Shown: positions 20,900 to 32,213 of the stretch, one piece after another
Layout of the letters: the number at the start of each line of letters is the position of its first letter
Numbering within the stretch: the stretch's first letter is position 1
Origin: Rhodamnia argentea
Taxonomy: Eukaryota; Streptophyta; Magnoliopsida; Myrtales; Myrtaceae
Assembly: GCF_020921035.1 (NCBI RefSeq)
Contig: NC_063157.1
Span: forward strand, 8,034,001-8,098,000
DNA length: 64,000 bases
Direction: 5' to 3'
Program-made: the position numbers and the translations under genes
Notes under the pieces: generated by a model
The model's input: only the letters and a program-made list of their open reading frames with translations
What the model was told of the DNA's origin: nothing
The model's database searches: none

Positions 20900-23800
20900 T
20901 CCGGCTGATATTCACTCTCTAGCTCTTCTCAATGCTGAACATATTCTCTCTTGAAGGATCTTGTAGTAATATCTTGCACTCAAATGAGATGTTACCTTCT
21001 GAATGCCTTTCGATAAGGAAGAAATCTACTTCTAGGGACAGATGGGGCGGTCCAACATTTTTCTCGAGTTTCTTGCCTCAATTATTTTCTCGAGAAAAGG
21101 ATGAGCAGCTCGCTTTGTCTCCTATGCTAGACAACACTGCTCGGAATCTTCCAAAAGTTCATCTAATTTGCTTGCAAGTTGTCATGTCTTTTCGTTAGGA
21201 CAAGCCGGTGGCATATTCATTCTGTAGGAAATGAAACAGTTTGGGTCTGGTCAGTTCAATTCAAAGAGATTCTTAGATTTCTTCTGCTGTTGGCAGTCGC
21301 TAAAACAGAGTCAAGAAACTAGCAAATCAAAGGAAAGTAGCAAATGTGACAAGTCCAGAAGGAAGTCGTGATACAAAATTCAGTAAAATCAAATCACCGC
21401 TTCACGAGAAGAATGCTACTATTCACAGAAGACGCCAATCCAAGTGCTCTGTTATCATCATCCTTGTCGCTGTCCTTGGTTAACGATGTGATGGCAATGC
21501 GTTAGACAGCGAGTGAGAGATTGAGATTAACACGCGTTTAACACTTACTCAATAGATCTTGCCATAATTTTTGGACATTATTTAGTACAGTCCCAACCTA
21601 TGTCAACACGATAATATTTTATTATTTGCATGCATCAGAAATGATGTGTAGGAGTCTTACAAGGCAGTAATCGACAGAACTAGACAACATAAGCAATGAC
21701 CATGCTTCTCTGCTTTTTTCCTTGTTCTCTCTGTGTGTGTATGTATATGGAAGAGAAATCTCATCCACCTTACACAAGCCAAGTACAAGTCGTAGAGCCT
21801 GTGTTTTGTCCCTCTTTTGTTCTTTTGGCTCTAACCCAAGTTCGTTTCTTCGGAATCCACCGGGTGTTCGAGTTCTTTTACCTTCTGCTATTGACTTGAT
21901 TTTGATTTGAGCTTCTGATGGTCCCATTCAAAACTCAGATCATCTCACTTTTGTTGCACATGTGATTCGAGGGAAAAAAATGGATTCAGAGTCTGTGTTT
22001 TCTACGTTCTCTCATTTCGGGAACGTTTTTCAAGTTGATGAAGTCGACACTTCTCCAAGTACAGGTCAGTGTCATTATCCAAGTGTCGGGTCTAACCAAA
22101 TTAAGCATCATCCTTTGAACCTAGACTGTGTGGATTGCTCTTTGCTTTTACCAAATCAAGGCCGTGATAATCTCATGCCGGTCATTGCCACGAACTTTGA
22201 GGCCAACCTGTCTGAGTCGTGTCGAAGTGGGAGCTTGAACGGAGGAGGAGCCTCCAACTCGGATGGCAATAATTCCTCCAGACAGATTCTTGAGTACATG
22301 GGCAGCATGCTTGTGGAAGAAAACATGGAGGACAAACTCTGCTTGTTCCATGATTCGTCGGTTCTATGAGCAACTGAGAAGTCGCTGCATGAGGTTATTG
22401 TTCTCGGTGACAAACTTCCTGCTTTACCTAAACAAACCTCAAAATTTGTTTGCCAAAAAGCTCTGAGCACAAATGTTCTTTTTCCTAGAACAGGCCGAGA
22501 TTGCAGGCTTGCAGCAATAACAATGGAACCGGCAACATTGGTTGTGCCGACGACTCTAGGGAAAAACAGACACTTGCGATCAACCGAGAGAACAGAGGCT
22601 CTTCACTTCGAGTTTCTCCTTCTAGCGAGTGTTTCTATCAGTCTACTGACTTGCCCGCTGCACGAACATCCTTGAACTGTCCAAAAGGACTTGCCGACTA
22701 TGCAAACAAGATTTTGGCCACTCCTACAAGTGAGTTTCCCGTTCAATATGATTCCCTCAGAGCCTCGCAGGTCAAGAGAATGCTTGAGGAAGCTTGGAAG
22801 TTTCTCTCCGGTGACATTGCGTGTATCGATGCTACCGAAAATGGGAATGTCTGTGGCCATGAAGAGGCGTGGACTAAAAGTTGGAATCGATGAGAAGGAG
22901 CAGCAAGGCACTTTTTACGGTCTGAGAGGAAGGAAGAATCTCGGAAGGGAAGAACTATGCGAAAGGAAAGGGAGGTTCGACAAACAATTGGCAGCTTCGA
23001 AGGAAGAGATCTAAGTCTCGGAGATGTTTGATAGGATTTCGCTCTGTGAAGATGAGCCAGAGCCCTTCACAAGTACCCATGGTAAAACATCAAATGCAGC
23101 GATCACAAACTTGTCTCCAGTAACGCATACGCAAGGCTCTGGTGGTCGCAAGAATCCCGCTAAAAAGACTAAGAACAGCGAGGACATGGTGGATTTGAGG
23201 AATCTCCTCATTCTTTGTACTTAAGCCATCTCTACCGGTGACAGCAGGAACGCTAGCGACTTGCTAAAGCAGATCAGGCTTCACTCCTCTCCTGTCGGCG
23301 ATGCGTGTCATGGAGTGACCCATGCCTTTGCAAATGCTCTCGATGCACGCTTGGCCAGAACTGCAGTTCAAAATGTCTTCACATATTTGTCTCCGAAGAG
23401 CACGCCGATCAGTGAGACCGTAAAACGGTACCAAACTCATTACAGGGCCTGCCCCTTTAACGAGATTGCGGTTTTGTTCGCAAAGAACATGATTTTAAAA
23501 GTAGCTAGGACAGAAAAGACACTGCATATCATAGACTTTGGCATCTTGTTAGGTTTCCAGTCGCCGCTCCTTACTCAGCTACTATCGAGGAGGCCTGGCG
23601 GTGCCCCGAAGCTTTGCCTCACAGGGATAGAGCTTCCTCAACAGGGTTTCAAACCTGAAGAATCAATTGCTGAAGCAGGTCATCATTTAGCCAAGTACCG
23701 CTCGCTGTTTGGCATTCCACGAATATAATCCCATAATTTCGCAGCATTGGGATACTATCAAGGTCGAGGCACTGAAAATCTGCAGAAACGAGGTTCTTGC

Positions 23801-25540
23801 CGCAAACTGCCTTCACCGGTTCGAGTGTTTACTCGATGAGACAGTTGTCGTGAACAATCCTAGGGATGCTGTCCTGAAACTTATAAGGGAATGAGACCAG
23901 ATATATTTGTGCTGTCTGTTGTCAATGGAACTTTCAACTCTCCTACGGTTCCGACAAGCGCTCTTCCGCTTCTCTGCACTGTATGATATGCTCGATTGCA
24001 ATGTATCCAACAGTCACAGATTGCTCATGGAAAGGGATAATTATGGGCAACGAGTCACGAACGTCACGGCGTGTGAAGGCTTGGAGAGAGTAGAGAGGCC
24101 AGAAACCTACAAGCAGTGGCACACGCGGATCTCACAGGCCGGGTTTAAGCAGCGTCCCTTGGACAAAGCGTTGACGAAGATCTACATAGAAAGGCTATAC
24201 GTTGCCACAAGGATTTGGTGATTCTCGAACAGTAACCGGATGCTGCAGGGATGGAAAGGAAGGATACTTTACGCATCATCTAGTTGGAAACCTGCTTGAA
24301 GTTTCGACGGTGAAGCCACATGGATGAATTACAAGAGTCTTCAGCATGCCTTGCAGATCTGCCTCGCTCGGTTAGTCGTCAGTTGGACCACTAGTAGGCA
24401 AACCGATCAAACGTGTCAGTCAATTACTTCTTTTCTACCTGAGATCATGTATTTTAGTGTTTTAAGTATGGTGAGATACCAAAAGGAGCATTTTCATAGC
24501 CAACAACTTCGTACCATAATGTCATTCATCTTGCTATTGATTGTTTTTGGGAGAAATCAAAAGAAAATGCTTGTAGCGGAGTTAAATGTCGTTAAGTACC
24601 ATGGATGTTGCATGAAGATACCTGGAGTTTATATTGATGCATTACCTATCGGCAGAACACCGACCTAACCCTTACCAACACTGCTGTTCTAGTCTCATTA
24701 GAAGCCGGGCGAAGCATTTTTCCCGCCTTAACAATGATCGGCCATGGTGCCATTTCGGATTCTTCATAAAATTACTCTCAGAAGGAATGGCTTCATATAG
24801 GCCTAGTGATATGTGCGCATCTCAGTTATAGCGAAATGATTTAGAGTTAAACTGCTCAGCTCGAACTGTGGTCGAAAGTGGACCTCAAACATCTTAACCT
24901 CAACATGAACAATGACAGCAACTCAGTTTCTGAAGCACCTCTGAACTCCAGCATGTGTTGACACAATAATAAGCTTGTCATTGTGTGTTCCATCTCCTCC
25001 TTCCTCTATGGCTGCCTACCTTGCAGAGTATAACTAGTTTTTGTCAAGTCGTACAGATATTTGTGGATGCTTCTACATCGATTCGCCAGATCTGGAACTC
25101 CTCTTTGCTGCGACACCGCCCAGTACCTACATGGCAAACTCGTGCGTGCTTAAGAATGCATCCGTCATCATGTTCTGCTCTTCTGTCCTTCGATGTAGTC
25201 TTCCTCTTGTATCGGGCAAGGGATCAAGTGAAGCTATATCGGATATTGTACCGTAATGCCTGTGACGTTTTTGCATGATGATTAAACGGTTCTCTCGGCA
25301 CCAGTATCTGGTGGTTGGACCGTGGCTGCATTTGCGGTAAGGTCTTTTTTTAAGCAACTTTAGACAAGACGCAACAAATACCGGCTGTAAAGCTATGAAA
25401 TAGCAAGTGTCTAGTGGTTGGAATCGCCGATAACATGAATGACACAACGAGCTGTGAAATAGGCCTTGAAACTGGAAGAAAGAGCAGCTGAATGGCAGCT
25501 CAATGTGCCTTGGAAACATTCTGTGCAAATTGGTCACTAT
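20900..25540 (+). repeat. Segmental duplication, copy A
   Basis: Non-coding flanks as well as the GRAS coding region match copy B (29560-35580) in the same order and orientation. Examples are ATGCTGAACATATTCTCTC (20932) against ATGGTGAACATATTCTCCC (about 29602); CACAGAAGACGCCAATCCAA (21426) against CACAGAAGACTGCAATCAAA (about 30941); and the 3' block with GTGGTTGGAATCGCCGATAA (25414) against GTGGTTGGAATGGCTAATAG (35466). Copy A is about 4.6 kb and contains the broken GRAS gene. Confidence 0.85.
21980..24299 (+). pseudogene. Broken LISCL-type GRAS gene (copy A)
   Basis: The sequence is collinear with the intact GRAS gene at 32214-34574 from the N-terminal CHYP region to the SAW end, but it cannot be read through. 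In-frame stops include TGA at 22367-22369, where the intact copy has CGA, TAA at 23012-23014, and TAA at 23222-23224, where the intact copy has CAA. Length changes shift the frame near 22500-22700, near 23713 (about 2 bases lost), near 23887 (1 base lost) and near 23944 (about 11 bases lost), with further damage around 24220. Recognisable pieces remain, such as LHIIDFGILLGFQSP and GIELPQQGFKPEE. Damage is spread along the whole gene, so constraint was lost some time ago. It may still be transcribed from the duplicated promoter, but no GRAS protein can be made. Confidence 0.93.
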
Positions 25541-25569
25541 TCTTGAATCCACGTAGGTTGAACTAGGAG

Positions 25570-25910
25570 GGTTTTTTTCCAAATTAATTTTTTAAAAATA
25601 AATATTTACAAATTTGGGCCTCGCTCGGCGGTTGAGGTGCCGAGCAGCCCTTGCTCGGCAACCCCATTGCCGAGCAAGGCCCATACCGAGCCTTTTTTTT
25701 TTTTAATTTCGTATTGTTTTTTAATTATTGATACTTATAATATTATAATTTTTTTCTTGTGAAGTTTATCTTTATAACATAATTAGCAATAATTAATGTA
25801 AAATTTTATTAAGATCTATAATTAATAAATAATGTTGTAATTATGTAATTAATTAAAAATATTCATAAAATAAAATTGGTAAGATATATGAAAAAAATGA
25901 GATTTTCATG
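25570..25910. repeat. Second copy of the 1-430 repeat, with a GC-rich core
   Basis: The copy starts just after duplicated segment A. A GC-rich island at about 25617-25690 is built from CGAGCAAGGCC and CTCGGC words in both orientations and can fold. It is followed by a T-run and AT-rich DNA matching 200-420 of this window, for example TTAATTAAT-rich blocks and the shared AAATTGGTAAGATA word. It is probably the end of a PMD-associated repeat family. Confidence 0.6.
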
Positions 25911-26379
25911 ATATATTCATCTATTGGAGAGGCAGAAATCCAACCGGAAGGCGAAAATGTGATTTGTCAAGAACCGGCGGATCGGGTCGACGACATCGGA
26001 TCGGGCTCAAATTCGGTCGGCTGAAGCGAAACGGCGTCCTAATCAATATTCATTGCCATAGGCAGTGATGAACGATGGATTTTTGCGATTCGGGATCGTC
26101 TAGATGGGTTTTCCTATTTTTTTAGTATTTTCGAGATTTATTAAAGAGAAAAATCTCAAAATTCAATAATAATCATCATCCTAAAAAATGTTATAATAAC
26201 ACCTTTTATAGGGTGTTAACCCTAAACCTAGCCCCAGTAGGATTTTAAATATCAAAATCCAAAATTACAAACATTTCTCTTTAATAATAATTCTTCCTTT
26301 TATTGAATTCGGGCAATTTACGTAATTCGAATTTCCCGGGCGTCACATAAATGGAAGTGGCTCTACCAAGAATGCCTAG
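25911..26379. other. Repeat-like intergenic tract, unassigned
   Basis: AT-rich with a CGGATCGGGTCGACGAC word near 25980 and a CCCGGGCGTCACA word near 26345 that resembles the edge of a plant LTR. Assignment is weak and no gene was seen. Confidence 0.3.
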
Positions 26380-27480
26380 TTGTAAGAACATTATTTTGGG
26401 CGATTTTTAGTAGATTGCCTAAGGCCACATGGATTACGATATTGAATAATCGCTTAGCCATGTGTTGTTGATTTTGGGCATTCCCGGGTAAGTGGTACTA
26501 TCTCTTCTTTGAGTTTGTAAAACTCATTATCAAAAATGATATGGATTATGTAAGTATGAGTTATGAAATGACATTGTTATTGCATAAAAAGCAGATCGAG
26601 CATTTACTACTTTTTGGTTATTTACGAATATTTTAGAAAACATATTATGCAAGGTATTGTGAGAAAATACATATGAATCACTTCGCGAAATAGTTTACGA
26701 ATGGATTTCTGGATGGTATGAGAAATGCTTTGAGATAGGTATTTCCTGCGAACAAAAAGTGTTGCCAAAAGGTTATGATTTTATGATGTTGAAGGATGAT
26801 GGTTTGATGCTCAATATTACTGTGATTTTAGGTTAAGGGCTTATGGGTATGCATACCGGTTTTAGAATATATCCTCTTGGACTGAGCCACCGACAATATA
26901 GGTGGAGACCTTGCTAAGGGGGGAATCTTGGTCACCTTGTCACTAAGTGTTGTGCTATAACCATGGTAGTGTATTGAGCAATAAATTAGTCAATGGAATG
27001 AAACATCGACATGATTTTTGATAGAGATTGATCAATGGACTTAACCATTGATGTTTGAGTTGTGAATGTGATTAAATGAGTACTTCTAACTTGTTTAAAG
27101 CTTTGTTGAAATGGAACAACTCATTTAATTTAATATTGTAAGTTATATGTTGGGTTTGAAGTATGAGTTTTTGGTATTGCTTAGTATGTATACATAGTGG
27201 TTGCTCAATCCTCTTAAAATAGATGTATTACTCACTGAGTTGTGGTTGCTCATTTCATTCATTCTAATTTTTTTAAGTTCTTCACTGGCAAAAAAGTAGG
27301 ACAAGAGCAATATTGACGGGAACTTGGTAGTTGTTTTAGTTGATGTCTGGATATGAGTACGGTTGTGATAGTTAGAAATATATACTTTGATATCGGGTTT
27401 GTGTTTACAGCTACGTCCTTTGAGTGGAAGGACAATAGTGTTATATCTCCGTCTTTGATGGTTTCGAGGTGTGACATTTT
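26380..27480 (+). mobile_element. LTR-like fossil, Ty3/gypsy type
   Basis: The composition and landmark words (ATTACTCACTGAGTTG near 27230, a GTGTGACA-like end near 27470) resemble LTRs of plant chromovirus-type gypsy elements. It is followed on the same strand by gag-like sequence, which fits a 5' LTR. It is degraded and both ends are approximate. Confidence 0.4.
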
Positions 27481-27959
27481 GTGTACGTTTAGTTCGTTTG
27501 AAGTGAAGTTATGGATTCTCTTGCCTAACCGTGATATTTCCTGTCTGGAATTGGCCTAGAACCTGTCTTCTCTAATAAAACTCGAAGAACGAATTCAAGT
27601 GAAAGATATTTTGTTGAGTCGAATTCTCACGAAACATCTTTTTGTTATGCCTGGTGGACGATCGTGGTTGTTTTGAGGAAATACAATACCAAGAACAAGG
27701 AATCATCCTAAGCCCGACATATTGGAGGAAACAACTCTAGTGATACGGCTACCAATCCGAGACCTCAACCACTCCAGAGCGAGAGCCAAGCCAAGGGGAC
27801 AACCTCAAAATCACACGACACTTAATGGAGGCGCTGGTGAGTGAGATAGCACTAGACATTAATTTGGTGGCTAGCATGAAGAGGATGTTCAAGAGACAGT
27901 AGAATAAGATGACGAATCATACAGCAAGACACATTTTTTATTAGGTTGATAGTCATTAA

Positions 27960-28770
27960 TATGATCAACATTGTCATCTCCAAGCTCGGGATATTCAATC
28001 GGTGTGTACCGATCTAGCCAAACTCAACAATTTCCAGATATATTCCTCCAACTCTTAATCAATTGAATGGAGAAAATAATTTAGGCCAAATGATCTCCCA
28101 ATAGTGAGGATTTTATAAATGCCTAAAAATCCTATCTACTTTGAACCTAGGGGTTAGGAAGTTCAAATCTATCGGCCTATCTACTTGAACTTAGGGCAGA
28201 AAAGGTGTCAACTTGCAAATCCTGATCAAGTAGTTGAACTAGTATTACAACAATTAGGCATTGAAGAGGAAGGTCATGCCAATATATAGAAAGCCACATT
28301 CTATTAGGTTGACACTATACTTTACCCTAGAAAATTCAAAACTCCTAACTTTGTTGTTTCAACTGTCGAAGATGACCAGTTGACCATTGAACACATTGAT
28401 CAATTTATTATCCAATGTGGACAGGCAGGAAGAAATGAAGTCTTAAGACTTAGATTGTTTCCTTTGTCTTTATCAAAAACTACATTTACTTTATATACGA
28501 AATGATTTCCTAATTCAGTCCATACTTGTGATAAGATGGAAAGATAATTTCATTCTCAATTTTATAGAATGATGCTTGAAGTATCGATTGTTGATTTGGC
28601 CATAATTTATCAATACCATAACAAATCAATTGATCAATTTGTTGCTTGATTCAAGAAGACTAGAAATAGATTTCTTACTTCACTCTTCGAAAAAGAATTT
28701 GCAAATTTGGCTTTCAGTGAATTGAAATTCAATCTTAGAGAAAAATTCAGAAGGTTGTAATTTTGTTGAT
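27960..28770 (+). mobile_element. Ty3/gypsy-like gag fossil
   Basis: The conceptual reading resembles the retrotransposon gag core of plant gypsy elements (segments such as LRLFPLSLSKTTFTLY and then NLREKFRRL-like wording). It is heavily broken, and no protease, reverse transcriptase or integrase follows within the window. It is an old partial copy. Confidence 0.55.
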
Positions 28771-29149
28771 TTATTCCAAGTGGCAACGAGAGTGTCTGAG
28801 TATTAGAAACTACTTAAGCATAGAGGATCACATTGAGACTTTACACAAAACGTGCCTTTCATGGAAAGATATGAGTTATATGATGAGTCTGACCAAAGAT
28901 AAAATTCAGCAAGAAAAAATCAAGTTTGCAGATGACAAGGAGACACATTGATGACTCTTGATTATATTTGTTTGCACAAAAAAATGGTCAACTTTTAGTT
29001 ATTATTGAATGTGAAAGGCTTAGTCGATGAGAGCAGAGTTTGGTCACTTATGAACTCAATCATCGACAATTTGAAGGGATTGATAAAATGTGGAGTTGAT
29101 AATTCGGATGCAACCATCAAAGAAGTAACCATTAACATAGTAGAATAAA

Positions 29150-29450
29150 ACAACCGTCAAGATAGCGGAGTCAAAGAAACCTTCAAGAATTCAACATAGT
29201 GGAGTCGAAGAAACTGTCAAGGTAATGAGTCAATGCAATCATCGATGTAACCGTTCGGTAACCTCTGTTTGTAACCTTCTTTTATAACTTCATTGATAGC
29301 AGTTAATTGTAGACTTTAAATAGCCACATCGTACTCTTTGGAGGACCCAACGCACAAAGAAATAAACATATTATCTTTCATTTATCTTTTGATTTCCGCA
29401 ATGTAGTTATAGTTTCCAAACTCGCGTCGTCAATTAAATTCCGGCGTGCA
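29150..29450 (+). mobile_element. LTR-edge-like fossil after the gag remnant
   Basis: A short-leader layout typical of a plant LTR: TTTAAATAGCCACATCG near 29313, then an AATAAAC word and TTTATCTTTTGATTTCCGC. It lies downstream of the gag remnant and may be a truncated 3' LTR of the same or another gypsy-like element. Degraded; boundaries approximate. Confidence 0.35.
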
Positions 29451-29859
29451 TCCTTGTTATATATCCAAGGCATCTCGTCGTCCATTAAATTTCGGCGTTG
29501 CATCTTTACCTTCCGAAGCTTTGTCGTCGATTAAATTTCGGCATAATTTGTGTATGTGTGGTTCCGTTTGAAGTAAATTCACTCTATAGTAGCTCTTTCC
29601 AATGGTGAACATATTCTCCCTTAAAGGATCTTTGGAGTGACAATTTGCACCAAAACGAGATGTTGCCTGGTTGATTACCAATCCAACGGCAACATTTCAA
29701 CTCTAGCAAACTGAGGGTATGGTTACGTTAATTGATACTTAAGGAACTCGTAATTCTTGCAAAACCCGCGTCGAAAGGGTCGAATATGCTTGCAAGGACG
29801 GATCTGCTGGTCCGATGATTCTCTGAGTTGCGAGCCTTGTTCCTAGAGGATGCCAAATG

Positions 29860-30135
29860 GACCCGTGGGCCCGGAACCGGCCCGTTGACCGGGCCCACAG
29901 TTCCAACCCGGAACCGGAACCGGCCCTCAAGGGCCGGTTCCGGTTTGTAAATTGTTGGAACCGGCCCGGAACCGGCGGTTCCGGGCCGGTTTTTTTTTTT
30001 TTTAAAAAAAAGGAAGTAGGTTTGATAAAAAAATCAATTGTGCTTTGGAACCGGCGGTTCCACCTTTTTTTGGAACCGGAACCGCCGGTTCCTGAACCGG
30101 AACCGGCGGTTCCGTCGAACCGGCCTTCTCTACTT
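29860..30135. mobile_element. GGAACCGG-rich hAT-like insertion
   Basis: The stretch is dense in GGAACCGG, GGTTCCGG and GGGCCGG words on both strands, interrupted by a T-run and an AT-rich spacer. Such (C/G)GGAACCGG tracts are characteristic of hAT-superfamily terminal regions in plants. Long open frames on both strands here (proline/glutamate or arginine/glycine rich) are artefacts of the repeat. It is missing from the corresponding place in copy A, so it entered copy B after duplication or was lost from A. Confidence 0.5.
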
Positions 30136-32213
30136 GTTCCCTTGTGTACGAAAATGAGACAAACCGAGAATGATCGATAAATGATAAGCTGCTGGCTTTG
30201 TCTCATATGTTTCATTACGCTGCTCGGATCTGCCGAAAGTTTATGGAAATCGTGTGCTTGGTCGCTACATCTTTTCGTTGGGACAAAGTCGACGGTATAT
30301 TCTGCTGTTGTCAAGTAAGTTGACAGAGATTCTTGTTTTTTCCTGACTTGAGTGATGCCATTGGCAGGCGCTAAAACAAAATTAAGACAGCCATGATTGC
30401 TATTAGGCTTTGAAGAAGCCGGGTTGCAACAACAATGAAGTTCGTCAAGCCTAAAGCGTGGAAGTATGCGATTGGGCAGGCAATAAGGGCATGAAAAGAT
30501 TTAAACTCGACAATTCTTACTCTAATACCATATAAGATTTAGTAAGATCACTACCAATTGTCCAAAAAGCTTACACTGTTAAAGTAAAACATGGTTTAAT
30601 ATTGAAATATTCTAACAAAAACGATGTCGTTTAGCACTAAATTTGCCGAGTTCACTTTATTGCCAAGACATGTCGGACTATGTAAACTATAGTATTGCCA
30701 AGTTAGATTTTCGGGCCACACAAATTGCCGAATATGGCGCTAAAGTAATTGTCTTTTTTTTTTCAATTGAGTGACACGGGGGGATACTCGAAAATTTATG
30801 CATTGAAGGGAGTGCCGTATGAAATTTATGACATTTATGATGCCATTTTTCCAACTATCATAAGCAAATGTGAAACGAACCCCCATGATACAAAATCAGT
30901 GTAAATTGAATTGGCACATCACGAGAAGAAATTTACTATTCACAGAAGACTGCAATCAAAGTACTGTCGTCGTCGTCGTCATCGCTTAACAATGTGACAG
31001 CAACGCTCCAGACAACGAAGGAATGATCAAAATCAACCTGCTTCTTCGAAACTTGCTCCTAGATCTTGCTCTAGCCTTTTTAATCTATATTTAGTCCAGT
31101 TCTAACCTATGTAAACAAGATAATATTTTGTAATGTGTATGCATGAGAAGTGTTGTATGAGTCTACGAGACAATGAACGACAGAAGTAAGTAACATAAGC
31201 TTGTCCTGAGATAGGGATGGACAATGGCTGGCATAGCTGGTTTTCCCGTTCCCCATGTAGGAGAAGCTCGCACCTCGGCGGTTTTGGAGATGGCGTGCTA
31301 ATATCTGCATTTAAAAAAGTTAAATTGGGAAATATATGTTTGTCCAGTTATCTAAAGCTTCGTTTGAACAAACTTAATATCTGATTATGTGTAAGGAAAA
31401 TGCTTCCTTCACAGTACTGTCAGGGACGGAATAATCTCAATCGTAGATCCACACACATTTACCACGTGATTAGCTTAAAGCACTCATCGATTAAGAGATA
31501 GTGTGGTTAGAAATAACCGACAATACTGTCAGACTGTCAGACTAGCAGCTTCTTTATATGTAAAATTAACAGATAAACCCATAGAAGTAAGAGTTGAGGC
31601 CTGCTCATGTCAGACTGAGAACAAAAGACTGACTGTAAAAAGGCTACGATCATGGAATACTCCGGGGCTTGTAAAAATTAAAAACTTTTTAACTTTCAGT
31701 GATTGTTTGTAGTTAACTAGCTCACCCAGATTGGAAATTCTTCGTTTGATCCGTTGGTTTTGGACTCATCCTCTTCTCTGGTTAATTCTTATCATCCTTC
31801 TCATTGTTTAACAGAGAATTCCTCAGCCTGCAATGACAATGCTTCTCTGCTTGTTTCTTGTCCTAGGTGTCCGGGTCTATCTATGGAAGACAGAACTCAT
31901 CCACCTTTCCACAAGCCAAGTGCTAGTCCCTTCATTGATCCTGCGTTTTGTCTCTCTTTTGTCCTTTCAGATCCATTCCAATTTGTTTCTTCGGATCCAT
32001 GAGCATTCGAGTTCTTCTACCTTCTGCTATTAATTTGATTTTGCTTTGAGTTTGCATTCATAAGTCGACATATTCATGAGCATTTTCAGCTGCTGCTTTT
32101 TTTCCTAACCACATCAGATACTTCCGTGTTGATTTTTTCCTTCAATCTTCGTTACCAATGAATGTTTACCTTACTGTTGAATGGATTGGCGATCAGATGA
32201 GTTTTGATGCTGT

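Noticed and set aside
21696-21910. Small frames in the leaders of the two duplicated GRAS genes (also 31833-32033), possible conserved upstream peptide
   Set aside because: The two copies start alike (MTMLLC) but then run in different frames, so the peptide is not conserved.
29739-30314. 191-codon minus-strand frame and 107-codon plus-strand frame
   Set aside because: Both are products of the GGAACCGG repeat tract, giving monotonous Pro/Glu or Arg/Gly protein on opposite strands with no domain.
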